Shown here piece after piece: positions 1 through 12,525 of a stretch of 64,000 bases of DNA. The stretch is from NCBI GenBank assembly GCA_024500155.1, contig CM044879.1, positions 5,843,501 to 5,907,500 of the forward strand. The letters are read 5' to 3'. This DNA is from Chenopodium formosanum (Eukaryota > Streptophyta > Magnoliopsida > Caryophyllales > Amaranthaceae). Within the stretch, counting starts at the first letter, position 1, and every line of letters begins with the position of its first letter. Below the pieces are notes generated by a model. The model had not been told where the DNA came from, ran no database searches, and saw only the letters and a list, made by a program, of their open reading frames with translations. The translations under genes were made by a program, and so were the position numbers.

Positions 1-371
1 TTTTAATATGACACTATAAGCCTGTTAGTTGTCCCTCTTATTCACCTTTAATAGTATGTAATATAGCTATAACAATTAAGACAAAAACTCAATGGGAAAA
101 CTATTCTGCGTGAATAATTTTATGTTAAGGAGAAAGAGGGGAGCAATAAGAGATTAATAAGATACAATGTGTTATTATGATGGCCTCTGCCTTTTTGAGG
201 AATTTAAAGAAACATAAACTACTAAATATATATGAGATATTTATCAATAATTACACCTACTTCTCGTTTCATATTTTAAGATATACGAAGTGTATTAAGT
301 TTACAAGATTTTGAATTTTGAGATATGTATCCAGTTACACCTCTCTTAGAGTATGCCACAACTTGATCTAA

Positions 372-514
372 GGGCATGTTCTTGATTTATTGAACTGAAC
401 TGATTGGAGCTGAATTGAACTAAACTGAATTACTTATGAGAGAAGGAAATTAGGAACTGAACCAAACTGATTGGAGCTGAACTGAACTAAAATTACGCTG
501 AAGAGAACAGGCCC
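372..514. mobile_element. Tourist-like MITE (PIF/Harbinger type)
   Basis: A 143-bp element starts GGGCATGTTC and ends GAACAGGCCC, and both sides carry TAA, the 3-bp target duplication typical of PIF/Harbinger. The interior is a degenerate run of GAACT/TGAAC pentamers. The same family recurs at 913, 9856, 16342, 16901, 23789 and 33207. It has no coding capacity. Confidence 0.75.
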
Positions 515-912
515 TAAGATGAATCAAACTCTAAAAAATCAAGATTTTGATGTTTTTTCTATGTACAGTATAATTTAAATACATTTAATTCCTTGATTTT
601 TTTAAAAAAATTATAAGTCTTGGAAAAAAAAACTTATTATCATAAACACTTACGCACTTGTCTATAAAAATTGTCACAAAATATTAAGAATTAATGTTTT
701 GACAATGTTAGTTGAATTGAGAAATCTCTATACCACTTTTTTCATGATTTGTTTAAATTTTAAACCGTCTTTTAACAATTTGATTTAACTTAATTTAAGT
801 ATCAAACCACTCCAAATTAGTTTGCGAACAATCTTAGCCCTGACTAGTGCCTCGAAAATCTCAATAGACTTAAATAAGGTAAGGTAATAGAGAGAGGGAT
901 AGGCTAGCTTAA

Positions 913-1129
913 GGACCTGTTCATGTTTACTGAATTGAACTGATTGGAGCTGAACTGAATTGAACTGAAATGATTGGAATTGAACTGAACTGAATTGAGC
1001 TGAAATGAATATTTTATGTGAGAGGGAAATTAAGAGCTGAACTGAACTGAACTGAACTAATTGGAACTGAACTGAACTGAACTAATTGGAGCTGAACTAA
1101 ACTGAAATTAAGTAAATGTGAACAGGCCC
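913..1129. mobile_element. Tourist-like MITE (PIF/Harbinger type)
   Basis: A 217-bp element with ends GGACCTGTTC and GAACAGGCCC, flanked by TAA on both sides. The interior is a longer GAACT/TGAAC array than in the copy at 372, with repeated 'gattggagctgaactga' units. It is non-coding. Confidence 0.78.
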
Positions 1130-4100
1130 TAAGTGGTTAAAAACTTCATTTTCGATTCTAAAAGATTATGGGATTGGTTCTCACCCCGCCTTTGTGGCTT
1201 TATTAAAAAATAAATAAAAAACATACCCGTAATAAAACATTTTTATTACAATTGCATGCATTTTAATCATGGGATCTTATTGCCTTAATTTCTTTGGTCT
1301 TTGATGTGACATTGTGACTTGTGTATTCTACGTTTAAGACACTTGAGTTTTTTTGTCTTCACAGAATTTCTACCATCTTTGTCGTTTCTTTCCACTGGAT
1401 TAAAGTTGCAATTAAATATTTAGATTAACTATAGTACAAGGACTAGTTGTACAATTTGCAAAATACAACTGGTTTCAACCTACTAAGATTTAGTCAACCT
1501 TTTGTTTTATTTTAATTTCTAGATTAAATAAACTGTTGCACATAAATACATAAACGTTTGATCATATTAACATCTTACATAGAAGGAATATACTCAATAT
1601 AGTACCTGTACAATAATAATATACTTTACACAAACTTTTAAATAAAACGGATGTTATCCGTTATAAAGTAACAATAAAAGGCGCAAAACTTACACTAAAA
1701 CGCACAAAAGTTACTCTGACTTATATAAGAGTTATTTATACTTGTTTGATAAATTTGACAAAAGTGATACTAAATTTGACAAAAGTGACATTAAATTTGA
1801 CAAAAGTGAACTCGATGTACAGTAAATTACTGAAAACCGGGTGTATTCAAAAGTGATTATATACTTTAAATCAATCCTATCACGGAATAGTTGTTTAAGT
1901 AAGATTTTGTTAAATTCGATATATGTTTTTTGAACTTAACAAACATTTCATTTATTTATACTAGTATAAGAATTTGTTTCATTCTAATTATCTGATTAAA
2001 ATTTGGAATTCATCCACAAAATTTCGATTGTTAATGTATATAGATCGGAGTAATATATTGTTGTGGAGTGTTATCAGACTACTTGTAGTATCTTACTTGT
2101 AGGCTCGTAGCATTATCCTTAACTAGCATTTGATGATGTAAAAAAAAGTGTAAAAAACACATTAATTTTAGCTGACAAAGATTTTTATACCAACTCAATT
2201 AATCGATTCTTTCCATTGGATGTATGGTGCAACTAGAATGGAAGAAGACTAATTTTACAATTTGCAAGCTAAACATCATTAACAACTGGTTCCAAACTTT
2301 CAAATACTAAAGTTTTAGTCAACGATTTATCATATCATTTTTTAATTTAGAGTTTAATTATTTAAATTATTTATCCTTATTTATATTTATTTAACATGAA
2401 ATGAAAGTTGTAAAATCAATGCCATAATTATTTGTGTAAATTTTTTAAAACTTATTTTGTTTGACATTAATCAAAATAAATTGAATATAAGAAGGTATTT
2501 AGAGTGACCCAATATACTATCAACTTTTCTTAATTAGAGGCTGCTGGAAGTTCGTTTTAATTATTATATTATCAATGCTTAGGCTTGCACATCCAAAGGA
2601 CCAAAGGAATGTCATATGCGTATGAAGCGCATTGTCGTGCATAGCTTAGGCACACCCAATTGCATATGAAAAAAAAATGTATGCTTGACTTTATATGCGC
2701 TACTCCACTCGACATTAAGATAATCCCAGTTGTATTATAGAAATTCGTAAAATAAAAAATCAACAACTTTCAAACTTAATTAGCTCAAGATATAATTTTC
2801 TATACATATCATTAAATAATAAATACTAAAACTTATGTACGTAATTGACATTGACATCGACATCGTACATGAACAATTGAACATGCTATTAGATCAATTT
2901 ATTATATGTTTCTACTTTCACCACTTGACATTAGGATAATCCTAATGAAAATTAACATAAATATATACAAAATCAGAAAATAAAGACAGAGACAACTACC
3001 AAACTAAAATTTAGATATCCTGTCATATAAATATTTAAACTTGACATCAACATCTTACATCCTAATATACTATAGTTAACCATACATGATGCTATCCTTT
3101 TTAATTTAGGTAGAACAACTTCTAATCAAAGTACCATGCACTTGAAGTAACACGTTATTTATTAAGGTATATATGAAGCCATCTGTATATCTCAAAGCTT
3201 CAACCTTACTTTGTTGAGCTATCACGAGTTATATACACATATATGGTTGGAATTATAAAGTTTTTACATAAATATTTGGTCTTACCTTTTTTTAATAGGT
3301 GCCAAGATATAAGTGTAACTAGTACTTGTCAACTTTAGAATTCTACAAACCGAAAGCTGTGATTAAGCTGTATATCTCACATGAATTGGCTTGGCTGCTA
3401 TGTATTCTCATCAACTAATTGACTGCTCAATTAGGTAACACAACATCACCATCGATCGAGAGAGAGTTATCTCAATGAAGAAGCTTCGGTGATGATTTAC
3501 ATCCTCCTTTTATTTATTTATTTTTGAACGGTTATTTGAAGTCTACGTCACTAATGCATAAATTATACAGTCCATAAGTATTATAAATATTATGGATGGT
3601 AAAAGTTGTTTAAATTTGACATACAGAATTAATATATTGAGATAAATTTAATTAATAAAATCTATAGACTATAATTTTTCTCATCAAAAAGAATTCTTGG
3701 GCTAATTAATTTGATTATGTGATGTAGTCAAAATCAAAAAATGATTGAAGAAAAAAAAAGGTAAATATTTTATATCATACTCCATACAAGTATTACAACT
3801 AAGAGGTTAAGAAGACATATTTTCTCATAAATCGGCCACTTATTATGTTGATTGGGTTATGAAATCATCAAATAGCTAACATTTGTAACCTAGCCAATGA
3901 TCATGAAGCAAGTATTTTTCAACAATACAATAATATAAAGTAAAGCATCTTCAACTCCAATACTTTTGTAACAAGTGTGTCCCTACTTGTGGCTAAAATC
4001 AAGAAATGTCATCTTTGTTTTTGATTCAAGACTTAACTTTGGTTGTAAAAGAAAAAAAGACATAAAATTAATACGCATGGTTCACATATTGATATTGATA

Positions 4101-5088
4101 TATGTATTTTAACAACTAAAGACATCAGATATAAATAGGTCATTAAACTTTACTAATCATATATTTGCAGTAATATTTGCCCTCTTACCTCTACCACGTA
4201 TCAAGCGAGCTAATAGGTCCCACGGTCGTCCAGCTCACGAGAAAGACAACAACAAGGTCAACAACTTTGTTGTCCATGTACTAAAACATTGCAAAATCTA
4301 ATATCATATTGGTCTCGTTATGCCGGAATACTTCGTAACATATCCTACATCTATTTTTATATTATTTGCAACGATTTGACATTAAATATAGAGAAAAAAT
4401 ATCTAATTGTTGTAAATAATATAAAACGGATGTGGTAATATTTTGACATGAATGTTAACTAGTTTAATTAATTATAGTTATTTAAAAGATTTTTATATAA
4501 TCAAATAATAATATTTTTAACATCAGTTCGTTCTTATATTATTGATAGACTACTTGAATTGAATTGTTATATTGATGGGTGGCTTATAATATATACTCCG
4601 TAGTTATATAACTTGTTATATTGTTGAAAGATAAATATTAATCTCAACCAAGATTAGTTGTTTCTTTTTTTAATTTATTTTTTTATACTTAAATTAGTTA
4701 AGAGCAATATACATAGCTAGCACAAAAACTTTGTTAGGAATACATCCTTCCAAAGCTATTTACAAGATCGATTAATAAACATAATAGTACGGAGTACTTT
4801 TTAAAATAAATTATTATTCAATGTCTCATGTTAATTGATTGATTGGTGATTAGTCAACTTATTTTGACTTATTTCATACAAAATAAGTTTAGATTAATTC
4901 AAGTAAGTTCAATTAGTAAAAAAGTTTTCAAATTAGATTAGTTCAGATAATATACACAAGTTAAATCAAACACCATCTAAGTTCCTACTGTAATTCATTA
5001 AAAGAAACAAAATATAAAAGGCAAAAACGAAACATGTTTTCACCATAATAAAAAAATACATAAATTCCACATATATACACTTCATATG
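1130..5088. other. gene-free AT-rich intergenic region
   Basis: I see no supported gene here. Only very short ORFs occur, and none has recognisable family sequence. The region holds an imperfect direct repeat (1388-1530 and 2207-2360) and a second weaker one around 2690 and 2925 (a shared 'gacattaggataatcc' core). The part nearest 5090 is presumably the upstream region of the DUF3537 gene. Confidence 0.6.
1388..2360. repeat. imperfect direct repeat pair, about 820 bp apart
   Basis: The stretch 1388-1530 reappears in diverged form at 2207-2360. Both contain, in the same order, a 'tctttccaYtggat' start, an 'acaatttgcaa' block, an 'aactggttYcaa' block and a 'tttagtcaac' block followed by an AT-rich tail. 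The shared order shows one is a duplicate of the other. Nothing identifies it as a known element. Confidence 0.5.
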
Positions 5089-5090
5089 AG

Positions 5091-5100
5091 TATATAAATA
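5091..5100 (+). promoter_or_regulatory. probable TATA box of the DUF3537 gene
   Basis: TATATAAATA lies about 110 bp upstream of the chosen ATG at 5203, a usual plant TATA-to-start distance. A second TATAAAT follows at about 5104. Assignment is by position only. Confidence 0.45.
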
Positions 5101-5202
5101 CTGTATAAATATTTAGTATAAGGTGAGTTGATAGCAAAATTATCAATCAATTCAAATATCAAAGGATGGTATTCTAGTAACTTTCCAAAATCCCATACAA
5201 AA

Positions 5203-8200
5203 ATGGAAAACGAAGAGAGAGAAAATCATAACCTTCATCAAAATCAACATATTCTTCATCAAAATCTACTATCACCAAAATCACATAAACAAACCTTACA
5301 ATATGAAGATGATGAATTAAAAAGTTTAAGACTTTTTTTAACATGGGCTTGTGTTGATCAATCAAACCCTTGGAAAACAAGCCTTTCTTGGTCCGTTTTC
5401 TTCTTGTTTTGTATTGGTGTTCCAATTTTGTCTCATTTTGTATTATATTGTTCAACTTGTAAAGATGAAGATCATCTTCAACCCTTTGATTCCATTGTTG
5501 AGCTTTCGCTTTCGGCCATTTCTATTCTTTCTTTCCTTAACCTTACCAAATTTGCTAGAAAACTTGGTCTTAGGAGGTTCCTTTTCCTTGATAAGCTCTA
5601 TGAAGAGAGTGATCGGGTTCGGTTCGGGTACTCCATACAACTTCAGGTACGTTCTCAATCATCTAGTCTTATTAATTTTGTTTAATCCCCTGTTTTTTTG
5701 AACAAGGGATTTGAGAATACTTGATATGATATAAAATATACTGTTTTTTTTAAAAACAAAAAAATTATACATGCAAAATAATACGAAGTAAGGTATTTAT
5801 TCTTCATTACACAGATTTTATATTGATATATAAAAGTTGGAGATATGAATATGATCATCATAATTTTTATTCCTTTTTTGTCCAAGAATTTGGGTTTATA
5901 CTCTTGATCAAATTTAATTTTGTTTATCATAATATGAATGATGAGAGAGTGTGATTTAAACAAGTGTTTAATTTACATGAAACTAATGAAAATTAACTAT
6001 TTTGATGTTCTTAAAGATTGTCATGGTTATTGATTAATGCGATATAGTCTTATGATTGATGAAAAAGATATTGCAACTGTTTGATTTTGCTATTGATTAA
6101 GGTTCTACTTCGTAGATTGAAGTTTATCTTAATTTGATACGTGATTATTTTTTAATTTTCTAGCTGGTGGTCGGTGGTATTCCTCCGAAAACTTTGGGTC
6201 TTAAGTTGGAAATCACAGTTGTTAGTGTGTATTTGAAGGAATTGAGTTATATGTTGCCATTGAAAATTTAGACTGGGATTTTGATCGAGATTGATAACAT
6301 AGTGACTAATTTTGATTGTAAGGAGAATAATAAGCGATAAAGATGGACATTATTAATAATAAACAAATCCATGTTAATTAGAGTTTTTAAATTAGAGTCC
6401 TCAAAATTGAGTAAAACTTCGTTCATAATAAAATAATGCATCCAATTTTCATGTTATGAAGTATTTTGTTCCAAGTTGATCAAATGCGCACAAGTTTTGT
6501 AACTTTTTTTTTCATGGCAACATGAAAAAGTCACTTTTAGCACACCTTAAAAGTAAGAGATATATTGAAGTGAAAAAGGATGATAATTTACTCTCTATTT
6601 AAGATTAGTAATAGTATATTCGATCCATATATGCTCCACATATTTCTATATGATTGAACATCACATACTTGACCATGTCGGCATAATGTAAAAAAAAAAA
6701 AAAAGTTGTGTCACATTATTAGAACGTATACGTTCGACTGATTCGAGATCATGTAAGAAATTGCCTTCTTAAGGAGGTAGTAGAAGGATCATGGGTATAT
6801 AGTAGTTTTCGGCAACTTTAGCGCAAAAAAGTAAGGTTTTTTCTAGCAAAAGCAATATGCAAAAGAGTTGAGAACAAAGCATCTTAATTAAATCGTACCT
6901 TTGTCGTTTATGCTTATCATCATAGCAGGAAATATAGAAATTAAAGAATGCAACTTTTTAATCAAATTCATTGTCATATCCATCCAAAACGAACTACTCG
7001 TACTATTTTGATTAGCTAGATAGATATTTCTTCTTCTTCTTAGGTTTAATGTTACCTTTTTTTTTTTCTTTTAATTTGCTTCTTCTAGTGGTACGGTGAT
7101 AATAAGCCGAGCAATCCATTTAAGATTAATATTTAAATTTGACACGGTTAAAATCGAATCGACTTAATTTGACACGAGCTACTCCAATGTATTACAAAAG
7201 CTTAATGAGTCTAGTTGAGTCAATAGTAAATTTGTTTCATCTCAAACATTGTTGTTTTGTTTAATTTCATTGACACGTGAAAATCATAATGAAAACTTGA
7301 AAAGTCTTTAGAGTTTTGAACTATTGACTTTAAATAATATCATTTTGAATAAAAATTGAGCTATCATACATCATAATTTATGTCAATGCTAATTATGGCC
7401 AATATTCCTTCATATAAACCATTGAATAGCTAACATTATTGAATCCTTTGTTATTTTTTTGCAGAGATCAGTCAAAATCCTCTGTATGTTCGTGGTACCC
7501 TGTTTCATTGCTGATACAGCCTACAAAATCTGGTGGTATGCCACAGGAGGACCTAAAATCCCTCACTTTGGCAACCTAATATTGAGCCACACCATTGCCT
7601 GCTTCTTGGAGCAATGCTCTTGGCTATATCGAACCTCGATCTTCTTCCTAGCTTGTGTACTCTACCGCGTTAGCTGCTACCTTCAGATCCTTAGGCTTGA
7701 GGACTTCGCTCAGGTGTTCCAGCTCGAAACGGATGTTGCAATGGTTTTACTTGAGCATCTAAGGATCAGAAAGACTCTGAGGATCATTAGCCATCGATTT
7801 CGAACTTTCATTTTGTTCACCTTGTTACTTGTCACTGCTAGCCAGTTTGCTTCTTTGCTAGTCATTACCAAGTCTGATGGCGGTAAAGTTGATGTCTACA
7901 CTGCTGGAGAAGTCGCAGTAATTTTCTATTCTTTAATTTGCTACGTACATATATACTTCCTCTGTTTTTTTTTATTAGTTTATTTATTTACTAGCAACAC
8001 GTACGTACGTTCCTTTTAGGGAAATGTCATATGACTTATTATTACTACGGCTCCTGGCCGGCTTCTGAATGTGTAGCTTTGTTCGGTAACCCTGGTAACC
8101 GGAGTGTGCATATGCCTAAGAAGTGCAGCAAAGATCACACATAAGGCGCAGGCCATTACATCCTTGGCTGCTAAATGGCATATTTGTGCTACGATAGACT

Positions 8201-8766
8201 CTTTCGATGCTGTCGAAGGTCAAACAACTCCAATCTCTCGATCATTCTCGCCTCTTACATTTCCCTACTGTACACATACGGAGTCCGACGAGGAGGAGGG
8301 AGACGGCGACGACGACCTTGATAACACTAAGATGGTTCCTGTTTTTGCAAACACTATTTCCTACCAAAAGAGACAAGCCTTAGGTAAGAATACTTTTTAC
8401 TCCGCTCCTTGTACATTAGGTATGATCATAACTAACAAGCTTGGTAGAGTTGGTGTGGTTGTAACTTTGTCACGAGTTTAAGCCCCACTAACTACATTTG
8501 CTTGGGACTAGAGAAATTCCCTTACCTCTATCTGTATAGATATAATCGTTAATTTTTTTTTTATTTTTTTTTTGGTACCATTGGATTTAAGCTAGAAATG
8601 TTAGTAATAATATTTTTGTATTTTTGCAGTGACATACCTAGAGAACAATAGAGCTGGAATTACAGTGTATGGATTCATGTTGGATAGAACATACCTCCAT
8701 ACTATTTTTGGAGTGGAATTATCCTTGGTACTTTGGTTGCTTAGCAAGACAGTGGGTATTTCATAA
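5203..8766 (+). CDS. DUF3537 multi-pass membrane protein (gustatory-receptor-like)
   Basis: Four exons join in phase: 5203-5646, 7465-7917, 8077-8383 and 8630-8766, giving 446 residues. All junctions are GT-AG. The exon 2/3 join (GEVA|LCSVTLVTG) restores the family's usual sequence ahead of ICLRSAAKITHKAQ. The ATG at 5203 is the first in frame; the reading frame is open upstream but without an ATG. Hydrophobic segments near residues 62-84, 97-115, 155-172, 196-218, 264-285 and 300-315, plus a last one at the C-terminus (FGVELSLVLWLLSKTVGI), fit about seven membrane spans. DUF3537 proteins are known as plant relatives of insect gustatory/odorant receptor channels, and their plant role is largely unknown. 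An acidic insert (SDEEEGDGDDD, encoded about 8286-8320) lies in the soluble loop before the last span. The first intron is 1.8 kb. Product assignment is strong; function is inferred only from the family. Confidence 0.9.
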
Positions 8767-9011
8767 TTAACAAGTTTTATGAAGAGAATTTACAGAGTAA
8801 TAAACAATGATTTCCTCTTGATTGGTCACTCTGATTTGATTTCTATATCCCTTATGTCCAATGGCATAGTGAAATGGTACATATCTACAAAAAATGCTAT
8901 TTTTTATTACATTGATGTACAATTAGAGTAGTAAGGGGAATTTTGTATGATTTTTTGTTTGGTACGATTTTAGATGTTATAGAAAATGTATGTTTAATGT
9001 AATTTGTATTA

Positions 9012-9102
9012 CTTCCTCCGTTACGAATTACTCGCAACAAAGGGGTATTATTTGTGAGATATAAAATATTCCTTTGTTGCGAGTAATATGTAACGGAGGA
9101 AG
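9012..9102. mobile_element. 91-bp Stowaway-like MITE
   Basis: The element begins CTTCCTCCGTTAC and ends with the inverted form (GTAACGGAGGAAG), with TA on both sides. Almost the whole element folds on itself around 'gagatataaaat'. A second copy with the same centre (TATTATTTGTGAGATATAAA) is nested in a larger element at 22450-22541. Confidence 0.82.
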
Positions 9103-9647
9103 TAGAATAAATCAGAATTACGGAGTAAATTGTTTGGTTTCAACATGGTTCACTCGGAAGGAGAAAAAGCATATGATCGCAAGTACTAATTTTGTAAGGC
9201 ACGGCAAAATTATTACTCGTAAATGCAAGATATATCTGTTTACTTGTATATGTCTATACATTAATACATATACTATATCTCCAAATTTTTATTTTTGTTG
9301 GTTGAAGATCTTTACTTGAATATATAAGGTGATGCTTCAAATCTTGTATGCATAGCATCCCAGTCATGACAGTCGCATTTTAAATCCAGCATTTAGGATT
9401 ATTTGGAACACACCTTGTATATGACATCATGGTTGTTAGAAAAATGAAAGTTCAACCACTACCCTACAATACTAATACTTGGTATGGGATTTGAGAAAAA
9501 AGAAAGGAAAAGACAACAAAGTGACAAACTAATATAAGTTCATATTAATCAAGACAAATTAGAGCACGGTCTTATGAGAACATGTTATTAATCCCTTGTC
9601 GTACTTCAATCCTCACGTGTTTTTTGGTCCGGTATTTGTGGGTCAGA

Positions 9648-9698
9648 CACTTTGAGAGTGAGGGGAAGGGTATGAAATTCCCACCCTCAAAGTGTCAT
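9648..9698. repeat. GC-rich hairpin next to a tRNA B-box-like sequence
   Basis: GACACTTTGAG at the left pairs perfectly with CTCAAAGTGTC at the right, and inner bases (GGGT/ACCC, GAAATTC) extend the stem. Immediately right, 'ggggattgaacccccaac' read on the minus strand contains a B-box-like GGTTCAATCCC. This could be part of a tRNA-derived SINE on the minus strand; no A box or clear ends were found. Confidence 0.4.
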
Positions 9699-9855
9699 TA
9701 GTGGGGATTGAACCCCCAACCCAAGGTGATGCAAATAATCTTTATACACCCTACGTTCCATATACAGTTGACATGTTTCACTGTTTTCATAACTCTAACT
9801 CCCAAATTCTCTTATACGTAGTAGTTGATTTGGAAGAGAGGCTATCACCAATTAA

Positions 9856-9971
9856 GGACCTGTTCTGATTGACTGAACTAAGCTAAACTTAACTGAACTG
9901 CACTGAATATTTTATGAGAGGAGGATACTGAAAACTAAACTTAAATGAAAATAATTTGAAGAAAACAGGCC
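9856..9971. mobile_element. Tourist-like MITE, eroded right end
   Basis: The left end GGACCTGTTC follows TAA. The right end AAACAGGCC is followed by AAC, so the right target copy has decayed. The interior has the same GAACT-type pentamers as the copies at 372 and 913. It sits about 130 bp upstream of the probable MPC1 promoter. Confidence 0.65.
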
Positions 9972-10185
9972 AACAACTATCCATCCCTAACTCTCGTTAA
10001 AGTAGAAGGATTATTTAGGCAAAAGGTCAACTTTGGGGATCGGTTGTGAAATTATTTTTAATTTAAGAAAGAAGAGTCCCGCCCCGCCTGAGATAAATAA
10101 GCACTCCACCCTTCACCGGCGACTACAACCTTATTAGGGGATCAACAACTCCAGATCAATTTCAGATTTCAATCAATATTTAAAG

Positions 10186-12509
10186 GTATTATTCTCTTGA
10201 AATCCTTCATTTTTTGCGAATTAGAATCCTTCAATTTTCACAACTTATTGCGATTATTTTGTCAAAATACTCTCAATTTACGCTACTGTGTATAATTTCA
10301 TCACCATTGATGTAGATTATTGATCAATTTCTTGGGATTTGTGTATTTTCTTTCATATTTCTTGTATAATTTTGATTAGAATAACATCCATAGCTTCAAT
10401 ATCCTCGATTTTGTTTTAGTTTAGAGGAAGAATTTATTTTTTAGGGATTGCAATTGAACAATGTCGATTACTGACATTTGTATTTGATTCTTTAATTTGA
10501 TGCTAATTTTTTTTTTTTTTTTTTTCTCAAAGTATCAAAATTTGTCAAGGTTTTATCTTGGAATATGTTCTATTGGTAAGCAAGATGTTATATACTTATA
10601 TTGGATCATTTGGATGAGTTTGGTTTATGGTTGAATTCATATTTGTATGCAAATGCAATAGAAGTTTAAAAGAGCAACTTTTGTGAAATTACTGCAGTAT
10701 TTTGTTTGGTATCATGAAATATTTGTTAGCCTAGTATATTTTATCAATTTTACACTTTCCCATAGCTCAAAAGTGAACCAATCACTTACTTAAATTCCAA
10801 CTTCCCTAAGGAAGTGATGCTAATTTATTATTATTATTATTTTTTTTAGAATAACATCCATAGCTTCAATATTCTCGGGTTTTTTTTTTTTCTTCAAATA
10901 TATATATAATTTTTTTTAGGGATTGCAATTAAATAATGTCGATTATTGGGCGAATTTTAATATTTGATTCTCAAATTTGATGCTAATTATTCGTATTTTT
11001 CTGTCTCTATTATTTAAAATTGCCAAGGTTTTATTTTGGAATATGTTCTATTTGGAAGGAAGATGGTGTATTTGATGAGTTTGGTTTATGGTTGAATTTG
11101 TTTATGTATGCAATAGAAGTCTAATAGGGTAAATTTTCTGTGAAATTCAAATGGTTTATAAAGTTTGGTCTCATGAAGTATTTGTTAGCCTAATTTTACT
11201 TAGGAGTGATCATCAACCAAACAAACTAATCCTTAATGCGCTCGATTTGTGCCTGTGTTGTTTGACTTGTAATCTTCCTAGTGTCTGTTGTATTCTTCTG
11301 TGGATGATAAATTGTAAAAGGACTGATAGATACTCTTCAAGAAATACATGTTTAGATTTCCAATAAGGAGAGTACATTTTGGGGAAAATTTCTTATGTGA
11401 TGACTATATACAATTTCAAAGATAGGATTATCTTCCTCAATCTACACACCCCTTGGACAAGGTGTCCGTTTTTGTGTTTGTATTAATAATTTTTACTTTG
11501 TGCTTGTGCTTATATATGTTTCCATGTTGAAATATTGACAGTCCGGTGCAGTTCAAATAAACCTAGGTAGAATTGTTTGAGATATCTGGGATGGATAGTC
11601 AATCTTATGTACGAATACCTTGACAAAGAGAAGGAAAGGATAGAAATAGTTATTGTATCAGGTGTGGTTACAAATTTAAAAATAGGTGAAGTAAAGGGGA
11701 ATAGAAGTATGCTCATAGTTTCCATTAAGGTTTTTTCTGATATATGGTGTGATCCACATGGATCCTTTGCCTCGTATGTGCTGTTATTATATATGCTACA
11801 TGTATCATCATCATCTTTAGGTCCAGATATCCCAACTCTCAAATCATGTCATACAGTTCCATTTAACTTTATTTCATTTGTTGACTCTGTTCTATATGTG
11901 ATAGATATGTACTCGGTATCATCATATGTAACATGCCTATTAATTTTATGTGTCCTTTTGAGATAGTCTTTTCATATTTAAGATTGAAATATATGAATTA
12001 TGATTGGTTTTTGAGCTGGCTTATTGGATATTTGGATTCTAATGTCATCTTCCCATTGATGAAGGGTGTTTTTATTTATTTTTATTTTTTTAATGCATTT
12101 TTGATGTCAAACATTACTTTTCCTGGGAGATTGTTAGCTCTTTTATAGGCCTATTCTTCGAAACACCAACTTGTTTCGCAAAGATGACAATTTGCAAAAA
12201 GCAATGTATGTTAACAATAAGAAGATTTGCTGAAATGATCAATCTTTCATATAAATTATTGCTTTACTAGGTTGGGATTGTCTTTTTTTAGTATTATGTC
12301 TAAGGTGTAGCCGTGTAGGTGCTTACCTAGGGCTTAAGTGGTCTGTTGGTTTGATTTGTGTCATCCCTGGTATTTGTTTCATTGAGGGTACATTTTTTTT
12401 CCTTCTCCGTATTGTAATAAATTTGTTACTGAGGATCTGCCAATTGCTTGCGTGCGTCGGAAATGAGTGCATTATTTTCCAGCATCTAACTTTGAATTTC
12501 TTTGTACAG
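10186..12509 (+). other. MPC1 5' UTR intron (2.3 kb)
   Basis: A plausible donor (AAAG|GTATTA) at 10186 and a strong acceptor (TTTGTACAG) ending at 12509 bracket 2.3 kb that precedes the exon carrying the MPC1 ATG at 12526. The leader exon would then be roughly 10100-10185. The intron is T-rich and contains the 470-bp-spaced duplication listed separately. ORFs inside it (for example 11151-11366 and 11577-11966) match nothing and are taken as chance. Boundaries are inferred; no transcript is available. Confidence 0.55.
10376..11192. repeat. tandem duplication inside the MPC1 leader intron
   Basis: About 360 bp starting near 10376 recur with an offset of 470 bp near 10846. Shared blocks in the same order include 'ataacatccatagcttcaat', 'agggattgcaatt', 'aatgtcgatta', 'tttgatgctaat', 'ggaatatgttctat', 'gatgagtttggtttatgg' and 'tatttgttagcct'. 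The copies have diverged by substitutions and small indels, so the event is not recent. Confidence 0.8.
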
Positions 12510-12525
12510 GACTAACAGGAGATAA

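Larger units (their letters stand above)
8767..9855. other. 3' flank and intergenic DNA with a MITE and a hairpin
   Basis: This is the downstream region of the DUF3537 gene. It contains a 91-bp Stowaway-like element (9012-9102) and a strong hairpin (9648-9698). No gene is seen; the ORF at 9074-9319 starts inside the MITE and matches nothing. Confidence 0.6.

Noticed and set aside
2572..2766. 64-codon minus-strand ORF
   Set aside because: Short, no family features, in AT-rich intergenic DNA.
8104..8481. Apparent separate 125-codon ORF starting MCICLRSAAK
   Set aside because: It is exon 3 of the DUF3537 gene plus read-through into intron 3; the family sequence continues upstream in frame.
11151..12148. 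Three ORFs of 71-129 codons within the MPC1 leader intron
   Set aside because: No recognisable domains, intron-like T-rich composition, and they overlap antisense ORFs of similar length.
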